This document shows positions 1 through 12,589 of a stretch of 64,000 nt of DNA, piece by piece. Origin of the DNA: Ehretia macrophylla (Eukaryota > Streptophyta > Magnoliopsida > Boraginales > Ehretiaceae); contig CM075765.1 of assembly GCA_037974665.1 (NCBI GenBank), forward strand, positions 8,601,501 to 8,665,500, written 5' to 3'. The translations under genes and the position numbers were made by a program. A model generated the notes under the pieces. The model had not been told where the DNA came from and did no database searches. It saw nothing but the letters and a program-made list of their open reading frames with translations. Each line of letters starts with the position of its first letter. The stretch's first letter is position 1.

Positions 1-1387
1 GAAAAATTGCCTAGGCTACCACCTTATAGAGAAATAGAATTTGTGATTGATCTGTTGCCAGGAACTAACCCTATTTCTAGAACCCCATATAGAATGGCTC
101 CTCCTGAGTTGCAAGAGTTGAAAATTCAGCTGCAGGGCTTACTTGAAAAATGATTTATGCAACCTAGTTATTCGCCATGGGGTGCTCCTGTGTTGTTTGT
201 AAAGCAGAAATATGACATTCTACGGTTGTGTATTGATTATCAGGGTCTCAATCAAGTGATTGTATAGAATAAGTATCTATTACCATTGATTGAGGAACTG
301 TTTGATCAGTTGCAAGGTGATTCAGTGTATTCTAAATTTGATTTGAGACAAGGTTATTACCAGCTGAGAATTTGAAAAACAAATGTGCCCAAGACTACTT
401 TCAGAACTAGGTATGACCACTATGAATTTGTTGTACTGCCATTTGGATTAACAAATGCCCCAACTGCCTTTATGAACTTAATGCAGAGGGTGGTTAGACT
501 GTACTTAGAACAATTTGTTGTGATTTTTATTGATGATATATTGGTATACTCGAAATTTGAGGCAGAGCATGAAGAACATTTGAGGATTGTGTTGCAAACT
601 TTACAAGAACATAAATTGTTTGCTAAATTTAGCAAGTGTGAGTTCTGGTTGAGACAAGTTGTCTTCTTGGGGCACATAATTTCCCAAGATGGGATTTCTG
701 TGGATCCAGTCAAGATAGATGTGGTGTTGGCGTGGAAGAAGCCTGAAACTGTGACAGAGGTTCGTAGTTTTTTGGGATTAGCCGGTTACTACAGAAGATT
801 TGTTAAATATTTCTCGAAGATTGCAGGACCTTTGACTCAACTTACTCAGAAGAAGACTGTATTTGATTGGAATAATAAATATGAAGCGAGTTTTCAAGAA
901 CTGAAGAAGAGACTTACCACTACTCATATACTTGCACTGCCTGAGGGGATTGATAATTTGGTGATTTATAGTGATGCTTCGAATGAAGGTTTGGGCTGTG
1001 TTCTTATGTAAAACAATAAGGTAATAGCTTATGCCTCGAGGAAACTGAAGCCTTATGAGCTTAATTATCCTACACATGACCTTCAACTTGCTGCTATTGT
1101 ATTTGCTTTAAAGAAATGGTAACATTACTTGTGAGGTAATAAGTTTGAAATATTTACTGATCATAAAAGTTTGAAATATCTATTTTCTCAGAAAGATTTA
1201 AACATGAGGCAAAGGCGCTAGCTGGAGTTGTTGAATGATTATAATTGTACTATTAGCTATTTGCCTGATAAACCTAATATTGTTGCAGATGCAATGAGCT
1301 GGAAGGCTACAGTAACCAGTTTGATTATAAAGAATTGGGAGACTATGGAGAAGTTGTGTTTGTGGAAACCCAAGGCTCTAGAGACAG
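1..1387 (+). mobile_element. Ty3/Gypsy (Tekay-type) pol relic: RT and RNase H part
   Basis: Decayed pol of a chromovirus; its 5' part lies left of the window. The sequence enters in the linker before reverse transcriptase. The RT block includes a catalytic motif FIDDILVYS near 530, followed by an RNase H region with YSDAS near 966 and FTDHKS near 1156. The whole tract matches, segment by segment, the young element at 46401-51173, so family membership is secure. The copy is clearly broken, with about ten coding breaks across this tract and its continuation after 3800. The pol region is interrupted by a solo LTR and resumes at 3801. Confidence 0.92.
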
Positions 1388-3795
1388 TGTCACGCTCTAA
1401 CTCGACCCCACCTACAATCAGTCAGGACGCAACAGAATTTCGACAGTATAACGACAGTAATTAAGACACCGAGGCTCTAAACCTACCTCTTATCAATATC
1501 ATACATCTAACTCTACAAACCATTCAACAATCAACTCCCCAATTAAATTAACAACATACAACATAACCATATTATACAATTATCATTCCTTCAACAATCC
1601 GTTCATAGTTATACGCCTCCGTTCCAACTTCATGCATAGACTATACATACATTTCAAAATAGATTATAGACCAACTTAGTAATCTAAACATGATCAAAAG
1701 AAAGACTACTAAACTATCATACATAAGTCTTTAAGTTAGAGTAGGTTTATAATACATCATAATACATCAACTACAAACAATCTCATGGCAATGACTCCTG
1801 CATATAAGACTCATCCACGAAAGACGCATTTTCCTCTTCAAAAGGCACGTACCCGTAGTCTTGCTCAACAACACCTATAAGCATGCAATAATTGAGAGTA
1901 AGCTTATATAAAACAAGCCCAGTGAGAATCTGATAGATCTCTGACAGTATTTACTATACTCCTTGGAAATAATCCTCTGAGCAGTAAACACACAATAAAC
2001 ATCAATAACAATATAAACACATAACTGTAATAACCAATCAATAAAGGATACTCTAGTTGGTGTAGCTCTAAACGCCATCACGATCTCATCCAACTTCTTA
2101 TCACCCCCATGACACACACACCCGAGGTACCTCATTAGCCCTGCCTTCCATGACATCTCCGCCCATGCGAGATGATGGTAGCCTCTAGTAGTCATGCCGT
2201 TATCAACCCGGCAGCCCGATGCTGCCTGAGAGGCGGCACACACATACCAAGACTCAGCAATAAAATAAACATTCACATCATAGGAGGACAACATTTCACG
2301 TTGACTATCTCCCGGTTCATCAATAATCATTCAATAATCATATTTTCATCAATATAACATCAAATAATCAATTAAACAATAAACAACTAAGTTAGATGAC
2401 AAAGTAGGCCATCCAACTTAACGTGCATTAAACACATAATCAAACCCTAGTCTAACCATTAACAACTCACAATTCGATCACTCAAACACCACCCAATCAA
2501 CTAAAGGCATAATTCAATACTTTAATGAAAGACAACCTAAGCTTCAAATAATCATATCTTACATTCTACTAATCCAAACAACTCCAAACCAGTTTCTATC
2601 ACTCACCCATTCAATCAACTACGTTAGCCATCACGGAAACCAACCAAAACACATCCAAATCATGCCCAACAACCCTAAAAGCCTAATGCGTCAAGGCTGA
2701 AATTTCCGGACTTTCACACCAACATTGCAATCGAAAATTCGGCATTACAACAGTGCTACCACGTAATTAACAAACTTTTACAAATTGACGGCAATCGATT
2801 CCAACCACTACAACTCAAAATAATCAATAAATAGCCAAACTATCAACTTTAAATACCCGAAAATAAAAATTTATGCTACAACGGTTCAAATCTCATAAGA
2901 ATACATATAATCGATCCTTAGCATGCACTGAGCAATAATATAACTTCAAATTAACATTCTAATGGTTCAATATTCAATTATAAGCAAAAATACAAAAGAT
3001 GACTTTTGAGATCTAGAATATTTCTCTTAGATTTGATCCGAAACAAGCCTAGATATGCGTGCTATGCGTGCCCAACAAGTGGAATCCAACTCGATACGAA
3101 AAACTACGGACAAAAACTAGCATTTTCTATGAAATTTTGCTTTGAAAACCTTGAAAATCAACTTCTCTTTTCTCCCTTGAAGCTCTCGGCCATGTAGGTG
3201 TAAAATGAGTGTGTTTTGTGCTTTGCAAGTGTGTGTTGATATTATATTATGCAAAGTCAAACAATTTAAATCAAGGTCAAAGGTGAAAACTAGTTATGTT
3301 TAGTATTTTCTTGTCTTTTAATTCATTTTAGCTATTTCTTTGCTCAAAACATTTATGCAACACCTAAACTATCTCAAGTAATTTATTTTTAGGTGACAAG
3401 AAGTTTTACATTAAAACAGTTTCACCCGAGTCGGCTTAAAACTCGTTTTATTGCAAAAGAAAGTATAAAAATCTTTAAAATTTCAAAACCGATTCCAAAT
3501 CCGTTTTAATCAAACACAGGTCTATTAATACTCGAGGACTAGGTTTTAAAACACTTAAAACACCTGTGTAAAAAATTTAGCAGACAGGTGCTCAAAATAC
3601 TATTCACTAAAACCAATGATAAAATTTCTGATTCCGTTTTTTATAAAAATTTCATGAATGCACACTTAGCATGTATTAGGAGTATTAATCACATATTTAG
3701 CACATTCTAAGCCATATAGCACATAAACAGGTCAATTCACACAAAATGAGATAAAACACGCAAATCGAGATAAGATAGAAAAGTGGGGTTTCACA
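1388..3795 (-). mobile_element. Solo LTR (2408 bp) inserted in the Gypsy pol relic
   Basis: The block starts TGTCACGCTC and ends GGTTTCACA on the plus strand, so it has TG...CA LTR ends, and GACAG flanks it on both sides (1383-1387 and 3796-3800). There is no primer-binding site, polypurine tract or coding sequence, which fits a solo LTR left by LTR-LTR recombination. Read on the minus strand it carries the module shared by the other LTRs here: an imperfect hairpin (1899-1921), then an acceptor-like TTATAG, then an acidic ORF. The Tekay-like family is inferred from that module. The short reading frames on both strands do not resemble proteins. Confidence 0.88.
1783..1874 (-). other. Short acidic ORF after an acceptor-like site in the solo LTR
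   Basis: On the minus strand a TTATAG acceptor-like site (AG at 1875-1876) is followed by an open stretch of about 30 codons. It is rich in Glu and Asp (including FEEEN) and ends Ser-Leu-Pro-stop. The phase, acceptor plus two nucleotides and then codons, is the same as in the LTRs at 7193, 45477 and 61830. No start codon was identified, so it would have to be a downstream exon. Expression is inference. Confidence 0.4.
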
Positions 3796-3800
3796 GACAG

Positions 3801-5280
3801 GTATACAATTTGCTAGTTTACAAATTTAGTCTTTACTGGTATCTAGAATCAAAGAAGCCCAATAGTCCAATCCTCAACTATTGAAGATTCTAGAAAAGTC
3901 AAAAGGGGGAGAGTCCGACTTCAAGCTGCATAATGATAGTCTACTCAGGTATAAAGATGGAATTTGTATTCCTAGTGATCCAGCTGTGAAAAATGAAATA
4001 CATGCATAGGCACACAACTCAAAGTACACTATCCACCTCGGTACCACCAAGATGTACATGGATTTGAAACAAAACTTATGGTGGAACAATATGAAGAGGG
4101 AAATAGCAGATTATGTGGCTAAGTGTCTCACTTGTCAGAAAGTTAAGGCTGAACATCAGAGACCTATTCCCGTGTGGAAATGTGATCATATTACTATAGA
4201 TTTTGTGTCAGACTTACCGAGAACACCGAGAGGTAATGACTCTGTATGGGTTGTGGTTGATAAGTTGACAAAAATCTCATACTTTATTGCTATAAAGAAG
4301 ATAGACAGTATTGATAAGTTAGCTAAGCTATATATTGAAAATATTGTGAGGCTGCATGGGACTCCAACCAGTATAGTGTCAGGCAGGGACCCCAGGTTCA
4401 CATCACAGTTTTGGCAGAAGCTACAGAAGGCTTTGGGGTCTAATTTGAGCTTTAGCACTACATATCACCCGTAGACAAATGGCAGTCTGAGAGGACTATC
4501 AGGATACTAGAGGACATGTTGCAAGCTTGAATTCTAGATTTCAGTAAAAGTTGGAAAAAATATTTGCCACTTGCAGAGTTTGCTTATAACAACAGCTACC
4601 AGGCTACCATTGGCATGGCACCTTATGAGGCACTTTACAGGAGGAAATGTAGGTCTCTACTCTATTGGGATAAGGTAAGAGAGATGAAGACAATTAATCC
4701 TTCTTTGATGCTTGAGATGATAAAGATGGTTGATAATGTTCATTTTATTAAGAAAAGAATGTTTACAGCTTAGAGCCGACAAAAGAGTTATGCTGATAGA
4801 CGTCGACGTGACTTGGAGTTTGCAATAGGTGATCATGTATTTCGAAAAATCTCTCCTCACAAGGGTCTGATTCGGCATAGGGGTAAGCTCAGTCCTCGAT
4901 ATATGGGACCGTTTGAGATTGTCAAGAAGGTGGGTCCTTTGGCTTACAGATTGGCGCTAACTCCGAGTTTGGGTAAATTGCATGATGTATTCCATGTGTC
5001 AATGTTAAGGAAGTATCAGTCTGATACTTCGCACATTTTAGAGCTAGAACCGTTGGAGATCAGTGATAGTTTGACTTATGTAGATAAACCTCTTTGGGCT
5101 GTTGATAAGAAGGTTCATGAACTCAGATTTAAAAGTATTCTGATGGTGAAGGTTCTTTGGAATCATCATAGAGTAGAGGATGACACTTGAGAGCGGGAGG
5201 AGCAAATGAGAGATAAATATACTGAGCTATTCACCGAATCATGTACGAATTGCGTGAACGCAATTAGTTTAAGGGGGAGA
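3801..5280 (+). mobile_element. Ty3/Gypsy (Tekay-type) pol relic: integrase and chromodomain-like tail
   Basis: Continuation of the pol relic on the far side of the solo LTR. It shows the zinc-binding part of integrase ([12 protein letters not shown] near 4120), the catalytic-core blocks (DFVSDLP near 4200, a DPRF block near 4390), the GPFEIV region near 4908 and a chromodomain-like C-terminus with a KVLWNHH block near 5150. This tail is typical of Tekay/Del chromoviruses and aligns with the young element at 50001-51060. The copy is broken. Confidence 0.9.
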
Positions 5281-5283
5281 TGA
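5271..5283 (+). other. Polypurine tract of the left Gypsy element
   Basis: AAGGGGGAGATGA lies immediately before the LTR start TGTAACACCC. It corresponds to AAGGGGGAGAGGA before the 3' LTR of the young element. Its role would be plus-strand DNA priming. Confidence 0.8.
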
Positions 5284-7803
5284 TGTAACACCCGAGACTT
5301 GTAGCATACGCATAATTAACTGTAGTATATCTTTTGTGCATTTTAATGTGGTTTATTTCTAGTTTAAATATGCTTTATTTGATGGTTACTATTCTTAAGA
5401 AAAATTGACTGTCTAATTTGCTCAAATTAATATTTTTTTTCTAGATAGTATGACTTATAAAAAGAATCGGGAACTTAGGATTTTGAGCTTTGGGTGCCGT
5501 GAGCACGCGTTAGGAAAATGAAACGTGATTCGTATGAATACTGAAATATTTGTAAACATAGTTATTAGACTAGTTGGTTTTAAAATTGAATTTACACCTA
5601 GATTTGACCAAGCCACTTATACAATTGACCCAAAATATATACATATACATATAAAATAACCTATATACTAAATATTAACATACAATTGCTCATAAACAAT
5701 TCACAAAATTCCCTCTATATCCCTCCAACCACCCGACGGCTTCCAAGGAGAAAAAGAAGCAGAAAAATCCTTCAAGCTTTGCATCTTAGCCTCCTAGCTT
5801 GTGATTAGAAGGGTTTTGGAGCTACCTAGGGCTTCTACAACTTTCCTACAACCTATAAGCGTCAGGGAATTTGCGTATGTTCCATTTTAAATTTTATGTC
5901 AACTTTTGAAATTTTGAGATTTATTGATTATAGCTATTGAGTTGCTTGAATATTATGATATACATGCTCTACATGCTATGTAGAGACCTTGCTTGCTTAG
6001 TTTAGTGGCTTACTCCATGGTTGAATACTTTGATTCATGAAAGAGATAGAAAATAGTACCTAATTTTAGGATTTTGCTATAAGTTGCTATTTAGATTGTC
6101 ATGCTACCCATAGGTGCTTTAGACGCTATTGAACATAGTTAAATGCTTGTGTGTAGTTAATTTACTCAGAATTGGATTAAAATGCGAATTTAGCCAAAAT
6201 TTAAAAGGGGGTTTTTCGTAAAACGTAATCCGGGCACAATTGACCCTTAGATTAGGTACCTAATAGGCATGGAAGCACTTTTGGTACGTTCGTTGTGTTG
6301 ATTTGAGGGGCGGTTAGGGTAGTTGTAGTTAAAATTGACTCGAGGCCTTTCCGGGCTTTTGTCTCTGAAGCAGGTTTTTAAGGCTTGGGTATGTGTCATT
6401 TAGTATCCTTAGGGATATAATATGGTCGATTTATGGAAATAGAACCTTAAATCTCGTATGGAAGTAAAATTGCTTAATTGTCAAAGAGGAAAATGTGGGA
6501 ATTGGATGCTTAGTACTTGTATTAACTTGTAGTTGCCTATTGTATGTCTGAATGTATGTCTAAAGCATATTCAAGCTATTTGTAGAGTTTTGTGAAAAAG
6601 TATGATATTTGCCCTTTTGTGTTTATATGATTATTTCATGTGTAAAAGCTTATATTGTGACTATTTGCAAGGGGGGCCTACTTTGTCGTCCCTCAAATGT
6701 GATTATTGATACTACTTGTTCTCGTGATCATGAATCGGGTTGCACAACCTTCCCGGACATAGTAGTGTCGAGAAACTTCAGGTAGTATTGGGCTGTCAGT
6801 CTAGCTCGGCTACCATGGTGCCTATTCCCTTTCTCGTTCAGGCATACTCCTCTACCCTAGAGGCGTGGTTCACCTTGTTAGGGCGTACGTACCTACCTCG
6901 AGAGAAATGAGTCGTAGGATCGGGGTACATCCAGAGTACCTCGTTGGAGGAATAAGGAGATTTACCGGCATTTACTATTGAAGATCATGGCACGTGGTTC
7001 GAGATCGAGGACAAAGAAGATGAACCGTATCCTTTTAAAACGTGTTTAATGCTTATTCAGTTACTTGATATTGTATTCCTTATGTTCTTGTCTTGTTGCA
7101 TTGCACGAAATCAATTGCAAAAATGCCACGGTTTACTGTACCCCTCCCTTGCTAAGCAAAATGTTGCTCACTCCTCATTTAACATGTTTTAGGAGAAGCT
7201 GAGGTGAATCCCCAGCTTGTAGCTGTAGAAGAAGTCCAAGTAGATCAGCTTCCTTGACTGTTTGTGTGCTGAGGTTGGTTGCTGTGTGTGAAGATGTGTT
7301 GTTATGTGCTATGTCCTACTTTTGAGACCTTTGAGGTCTTGTATGTAGTTGTGTTGAATTTGATAACTTGTAACAAAGTTGTATTCTTGGATGTTTGGAT
7401 GGAGTTGCTAGTATGTAATAGTTAATAATGGACTTTACTGCCTTTGTTTGCATGCTTGCGTGTTAAGGGATGTTAAAAAAAGAACTTAATATATAAGTAT
7501 GACTTGTAATTATAACTAGAGTGATATAATAAGCAAGTTATGTCTTGGGGTTTTTAAGGTTATGTCTTGTATGCTTGTATGATATGCTTTTGTTGAGTTC
7601 CAAGGCTCGGATGGCCTTGAAGAGTTTGCTATATGCGTTGACATTGGAGGATGGGATTATATGAGAAGGTTGGTTTGTGGTTTGGTGGTTGTATGTGATT
7701 GTTTGCAGGTAATTAGTTAGTCCACGGTACAGAGGAGACTCTGTCCGTGTACTGGGTCCGGGCTTAACCTATAGTGTGGGGTTGGATTCGGGGCGTTACT
7801 ACA
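5284..7803 (+). mobile_element. 3' LTR (about 2.5 kb) of the left Gypsy element
   Basis: The LTR starts TGTAACACCC right after the polypurine tract and ends near GGGGCGTTACTACA, where sequence changes abruptly to Copia pol. The exact right end is uncertain by a few bases. It contains GGTTGCACAACC near 6739, a TACATCCAGAGTAC block near 6925, a hairpin at 7153-7170 and an acceptor-like TTTTAG followed by an acidic ORF. A possible TATA tract lies near 5650-5660. The partner LTR and left target-site copy are outside the window, so age cannot be estimated. Confidence 0.85.
7193..7257 (+). other. Short acidic ORF after an acceptor-like site in the left 3' LTR
   Basis: After TTTTAG the frame (two nucleotides, then codons) reads an acidic peptide of about 20 residues containing NPQLV and ending Gln-Leu-Pro-stop. 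The PQLV motif and the Leu-Pro end are shared with the peptide in the young element's LTRs (45477-45540), although much of the surrounding LTR has diverged. Confidence 0.4.
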
Positions 7804-8845
7804 CCCATCAAGTTCAAATTGGTGTTGAGCAACCAATCATTAAGGTTCCACAAGCTGATGACAATCTTCTAATAGATCAAGCAATTCAGGAGTTTCTTCA
7901 AGCTCCTGAACAAGTTGAACCACAAGTTCCTTAGGGAGATGTTGGTACAACATTAAAAAGATCTACTAAAGATAGGAGATCAGTAATTTCTAGTGATTAT
8001 GTTGTGTATCTGCAAGAATCTGACTATAGTATTGGAGTAAAAAATGATCCTGAAACCTTTTTACAGGCCATGAGTTGCAAATAGTTAGATTTGTGGTACG
8101 ATGTCATGAAGGATGAGATAAATTTTATGAGGATCAACAGAGTCTGGGATCTTGTAGAGTTACCTAATGGGACGAAGGCCATTGGCTGTAAATGGGTCTT
8201 TAAGACCAAGAAAGACTCATTAGGCAATATTGAGTGATACAAGGCCAGACTCGTTGTTAAGAGATTTACTCAAAAAGAAGGAATTGATTACATAGAGACT
8301 CTTTCTCCTATATCTAAGAATGATTCTCTTTGTATTATTTGACTTCAGTTGCTTATTTTGACCTTGAGTTGCAACAAATGGATATAAAAATAGCTTTTCT
8401 TAACAAAGATCTAGAGGAGGAATTTTATATGAAACAACCTGAAGGTCTTTCCTCGGGTGGTGGTGAACAATTGGTTTGTAAGCTTAAGAAATCTATATAC
8501 GGTCTAAAACAAACTTCCCGTCAATGATATTTTAAATTTCATGGAGTAATTTCTTCATTTGAATTTGTTGAAAATCCCATGGATCAATGTATATATCAGA
8601 AGGTTAGTGGGAGTAAGATTTGTTTTCTTGTTTTATATGTGGATGATATTTTGCTTGCAACCAACAATAAGGGTTTGCTGCATGAGATGAAACAATTTTT
8701 TTCCAAAAAATTTGAAATAAAAGATATGGGTGAGACATCTTATGTCATTGGCATTAAGATCCATGGAGATAGACCTCGAGGAATTTTAGGTCTGTCACAA
8801 GTAACCTATATCAATAAGGTTTTGGAGAGATTTTAGATGAAGGAT
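7804..8845 (+). mobile_element. Ty1/Copia pol relic, left part (RT region)
   Basis: Decayed Copia pol. Recognisable blocks are the linker before RT, CKWVFK near 8190, the MDIK-AFLN block near 8380, CKLKKSIYGLKQ near 8480, and the catalytic LYVDDILLA near 8632, which is Copia-type YVDD. The element is broken, with roughly five to ten breaks. It ends in mid-domain at AGGAT (8841-8845), the target-site copy of the 23-kb nested insertion, and continues from 31963 in the same orientation. Its 5' half lies beyond the Gypsy element to the left, outside the window. Confidence 0.92.
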
Positions 8846-11800
8846 TGTAACGCCCTGATCCCTCACGAGACCGGAGGCTCCAAGAACCATGCTATTCTCA
8901 ACCCAACCCTAAACCCGGGCACATATTTTAGGAAAAATAGACAAAGTCTTTCCTGTACTGTGGACATTCTGGAAACCTGTAAACATAATATAAGCCACAA
9001 TACAACTAAACTCTAACTCCAACAACTCCAGCTTTAACTATCTCAGCTTAGGTCGACCGAGCCTTAAGCAAGACATAGAAAACGCACCCAAGCATGCATT
9101 TAACAATCCTTGAAACCTTATCTCTTTTAATCCGCTTATCATACCACTCTTTATTAACCATTAGATTTTCTTATAAACTAAAGCCAAACAACTATTAACT
9201 TTCATTAACGCACAAGCAAGCAAGCAAGACAATCAAGCAATAAAGTAAATCGTTAAATTATTACAGGTCAATGGTTCTTCAGACTTTAATACAATCTTAA
9301 ACGATATGTTACAAATACATACAAGACCTCCACTTTACAAATTATACTACCACGGCAAGTAACCCTCAAATGCACAGAAATCCAAACAGCTTATAGGCAC
9401 ATCAATTGCTTCGTATTAAACCTGAAAGTGTTAATAACGAGGGTGAGCATATAAAACACATATGCCCAGTGAGGGAGGTTTTCAAAACCATTTTCGTGCA
9501 ATGCAATAAATAATCACAGGATGAACAATAAAGCAAAATAAATAAGCGATAGCCAATTATGTTACACTTATTAAAAGGATATCGATTCATAACACTTATC
9601 CCTTTAAACCCAACACCCCCTAGCATACTCCATACCAGGAGAACGAGGGAATAGAGCGCGGAGCTAGAGCAACCAAACACGGTAAGCCCAATGCCGCCCG
9701 GAGAGGCCCATCGCATCCGTCCCAAACAATGAGATTGCGCAACCATGATGCAATGCAAGTATGATGACAATGACAATATAATCAATAAACAAATTTAAGG
9801 ACAACAAAGTAGGTTGTCCACGTACATGAATTTACATTATCAAGCATTTGTAACCTAGATAACAATAATACTTCCTAGTTGACATATAAACAAGCACATA
9901 ATTATACAATTAAAGTAATTAAATAATAACTCATAATCTACACAATAACTGTAACGCCCCACACCAACGCACCTGCGCCTGCAGGATACACCTCGCCCTT
10001 AACGGTACGAGCGTGCACCGAGGCCACAGCGTACGGGCATGGACAATGCACTATGTGAATATTGTCTGCTCTGGGGCCCATACCCCTCACGATTTTGTTT
10101 CCCACGCAACCACTGCCACGTGAAAAGGCCTTCTAGTGGTATCAGAGTATGCAGCTAGAATATTGTCCGCTTTGCCACACTGGGCTCACGGCTTTGTTCC
10201 CCAACGCTAGCTAGGCGAATACGTGGCCACTTTGGACCAACGCAGAGGCTCACTGCAAGTGGGAAGGCCTTCACACGATACAAGGAGCACTTACCCACTT
10301 ATATCAAGCAGTCTCAGCTCGTCCGCGTCCGATGTGGGATGCGATTCCTCACATTCACCCCCCCTTAAGGAGGCCCGCGCCCTCGCGGGCTAACGGCACA
10401 AAGGACACGTCCGCTCTGATACTACCTTTGTAACGCCCCACACCAACGCACCTGCGCCTGCAGGATACACCTCGCCCTTAACGGTACGAGCGTGCACCGA
10501 GGCCACAGCGTACGGGCATGGACAACGAACTATGTGAATATTGTCCGCTCTGGGGCCCATACCCCTCACGGTTTTGTTTCCCACGCAGCCACTGCCACGT
10601 GAAAAGGCCTTTTAGTGGTATCAGAGTAGGCAGCTAGAATATTGTCCGCTTTGCCACACTGGGCTCACGGCTTTGTTCCCCAACGCCAGCTAGGCGAATA
10701 CGTGGCCACTTTGGACCAACGCAGAGGCTCACTGCAAGTGGGAAGGCCTTCACACGATACAAGGAGCACTTACCCACTTATATCAAGCAGTCCCAGCTCG
10801 TCCGCGTCCGATGTGGGATGCGATTCCTCACAATAACCATCATAATGAAAACCAATAATTCAGTTAAGATGCCAAATATGATGCAACCCTCACCTTTACC
10901 AAGCTCCTGGACGCAAGATATGGCTCAAATTCAATCTTAAACACCTACAATGAATTCTAACCATACTCTAATCAATTCAAACATTAATTTAACATTATGG
11001 ACATATATGGCACAGTTTGCAACTAGGTTAATCATAGTTTCAGAATACATTCTAGTTTACTTAGATACTACTATACCTCCGAATAACATTATTACACAAG
11101 ACTTCAATAAGCTAAGCATTAAAATAACCCAACTTTATTATAAACATGCATATAACTTTGATTCTCTTTAACCATGATGTTTATCCTCAAAACAGTTAGA
11201 ACAATAACAATAGCATATAAACAACTAAATGATTACAAAGAGGCATTAACACATTTCATATAGAACTTTACCAAAAGCTCAACTATGTCTTAAAAACACA
11301 TTTAAACACCTAAGGAATAGTTATAAGCTCATAGAAGCGTGAGACAACCGATTTCCTACTTGATCCCCTTTGTAACACAAACCATTTTCCTTCCAAACTC
11401 AAGATATTGTTCTAGATTAGTAAGTGACCTATTCTATACTTCTAATTAACCCATAAGGCATCCTTAGGACCCTCGAAGTTACCCATTTACCCGCGTTTAG
11501 CACAAAAGTCCCAAATTTTCCCTTGTGAGTTTGTACTACACGTACCTCAACCAGAACTCAAACAAGAGTTAGCAAAGCATATTTAGGACCTATATAGCCT
11601 AGGAATACCAAATGTGAAGGCCAAATTAACCCGGATTTGCGATAGCCCCGAAACCCCTTTTAAAAAGTTGCCTATTTTATGTTTTTGTTAAGTTACAAGC
11701 AATTAAACTTTACGGGGCCATTACACTACCTTCATTACTTTATTAGCACCTAGAGCATCTATTTGGACTATTGAATCAAGCTATAAGGTTCATTTTCACA

Positions 11801-12589
11801 AAACCCTAGAAAATTCATCACTATTCACCCCTACAATCAAACTATCGATTTCAACCGTTTAAAATACGAAACAATAGCATAAATGTAGTCTCTACAACTT
11901 GTATACATCATATATTGGCATATTTGAGCATAGCAATATCATTTGATAGCAAATCTACAAAATCAAGAAAAGTATAACATTTTAAAAATGCAAAAACAAC
12001 CATGAAATCTCTTATCTATTGCACGTAGAAGCTCGAGGAAGGCTAGAGAACATTCTAAACTACTTGTACCTATCTTGGCTTGGCTTGGATTGAAGAATTG
12101 GTGAGCAAAATTCTCTCATTCCTCTCCAAATGGGCTGTCGGGTTTCTGCCCCTTTTTCCAGCTTTTTCGCTTTTTTTGTTTTTGTTTTGTTATGAGCTTA
12201 TAAGTTATGTTGAGCATATATGTTATGTGAGGTTAAGTTGGGTGTGAGTAATGTCTATAAAAATGAGTCTAGCTAGCTTAAAAACGAGTCTAAAGGTGAA
12301 ATTATGTGCTGCCTAACTAAAAAGATAAAGTTTCACTACGTAACACTATTCACTAGTTCAATAAAATATTTTCTAAACAGGCGCTCTCAACCCTAATCGC
12401 TCAAAAGCATATTTTTCTCATTCCTAAAATAATTAATATAATTAAAGAAAAATGCTAATTCGAAGTAAATAAGCAGTTGAAAAACGTGATAAATAGTAAC
12501 CACATAAAGCAACAAGTATGCATAGCAAAAATGCACAAATAGTGGATGCAACAGTTAAAATGTATACGGTGAAGTTCTCGGATGTCACA
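8846..12589 (-). repeat. Array LTR 1 (contains a TRIM)
   Basis: It starts TGTAACGCCC and ends GATGTCACA. Without the TRIM at 9950-10832 and its duplicated ATAAC it is about 2.86 kb, matching the other two LTRs of the array. On the minus strand it is the 3' LTR of the left unit, preceded by the purine tract at 12590-12602. ORFs inside it do not resemble proteins. Confidence 0.88.
9950..10832 (-). mobile_element. TRIM element, 883 bp (404-bp LTRs, 75-bp internal)
   Basis: It starts TGTAACGCCCC and ends ATTCCTCACA; ATAAC flanks both sides (9945-9949 and 10833-10837). LTRs are 9950-10353 and 10429-10832, both 404 bp, with about nine differences by my count (about 2%), so it is fairly young. The 75-bp internal holds only a minus-strand primer-binding site (GGTAGTATCAGAGC, near 10411-10424) and a purine tract (AAGGGGGGGTGAA) next to the LTR. 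There is no coding capacity. It would need enzymes from an unidentified autonomous partner. It looks structurally whole. Confidence 0.9.

Noticed and set aside
10381-10395. CGCGGGC-type inverted repeat in the TRIM internal as a terminator or tRNA fragment
   Set aside because: It lies between the primer site and purine tract of a 75-bp TRIM internal and has no tRNA fold or T run.
9950-10832. Cassandra-type TRIM with a 5S rRNA-like LTR
   Set aside because: The LTR was read on both strands for the 5S internal promoter phrases; none was seen.
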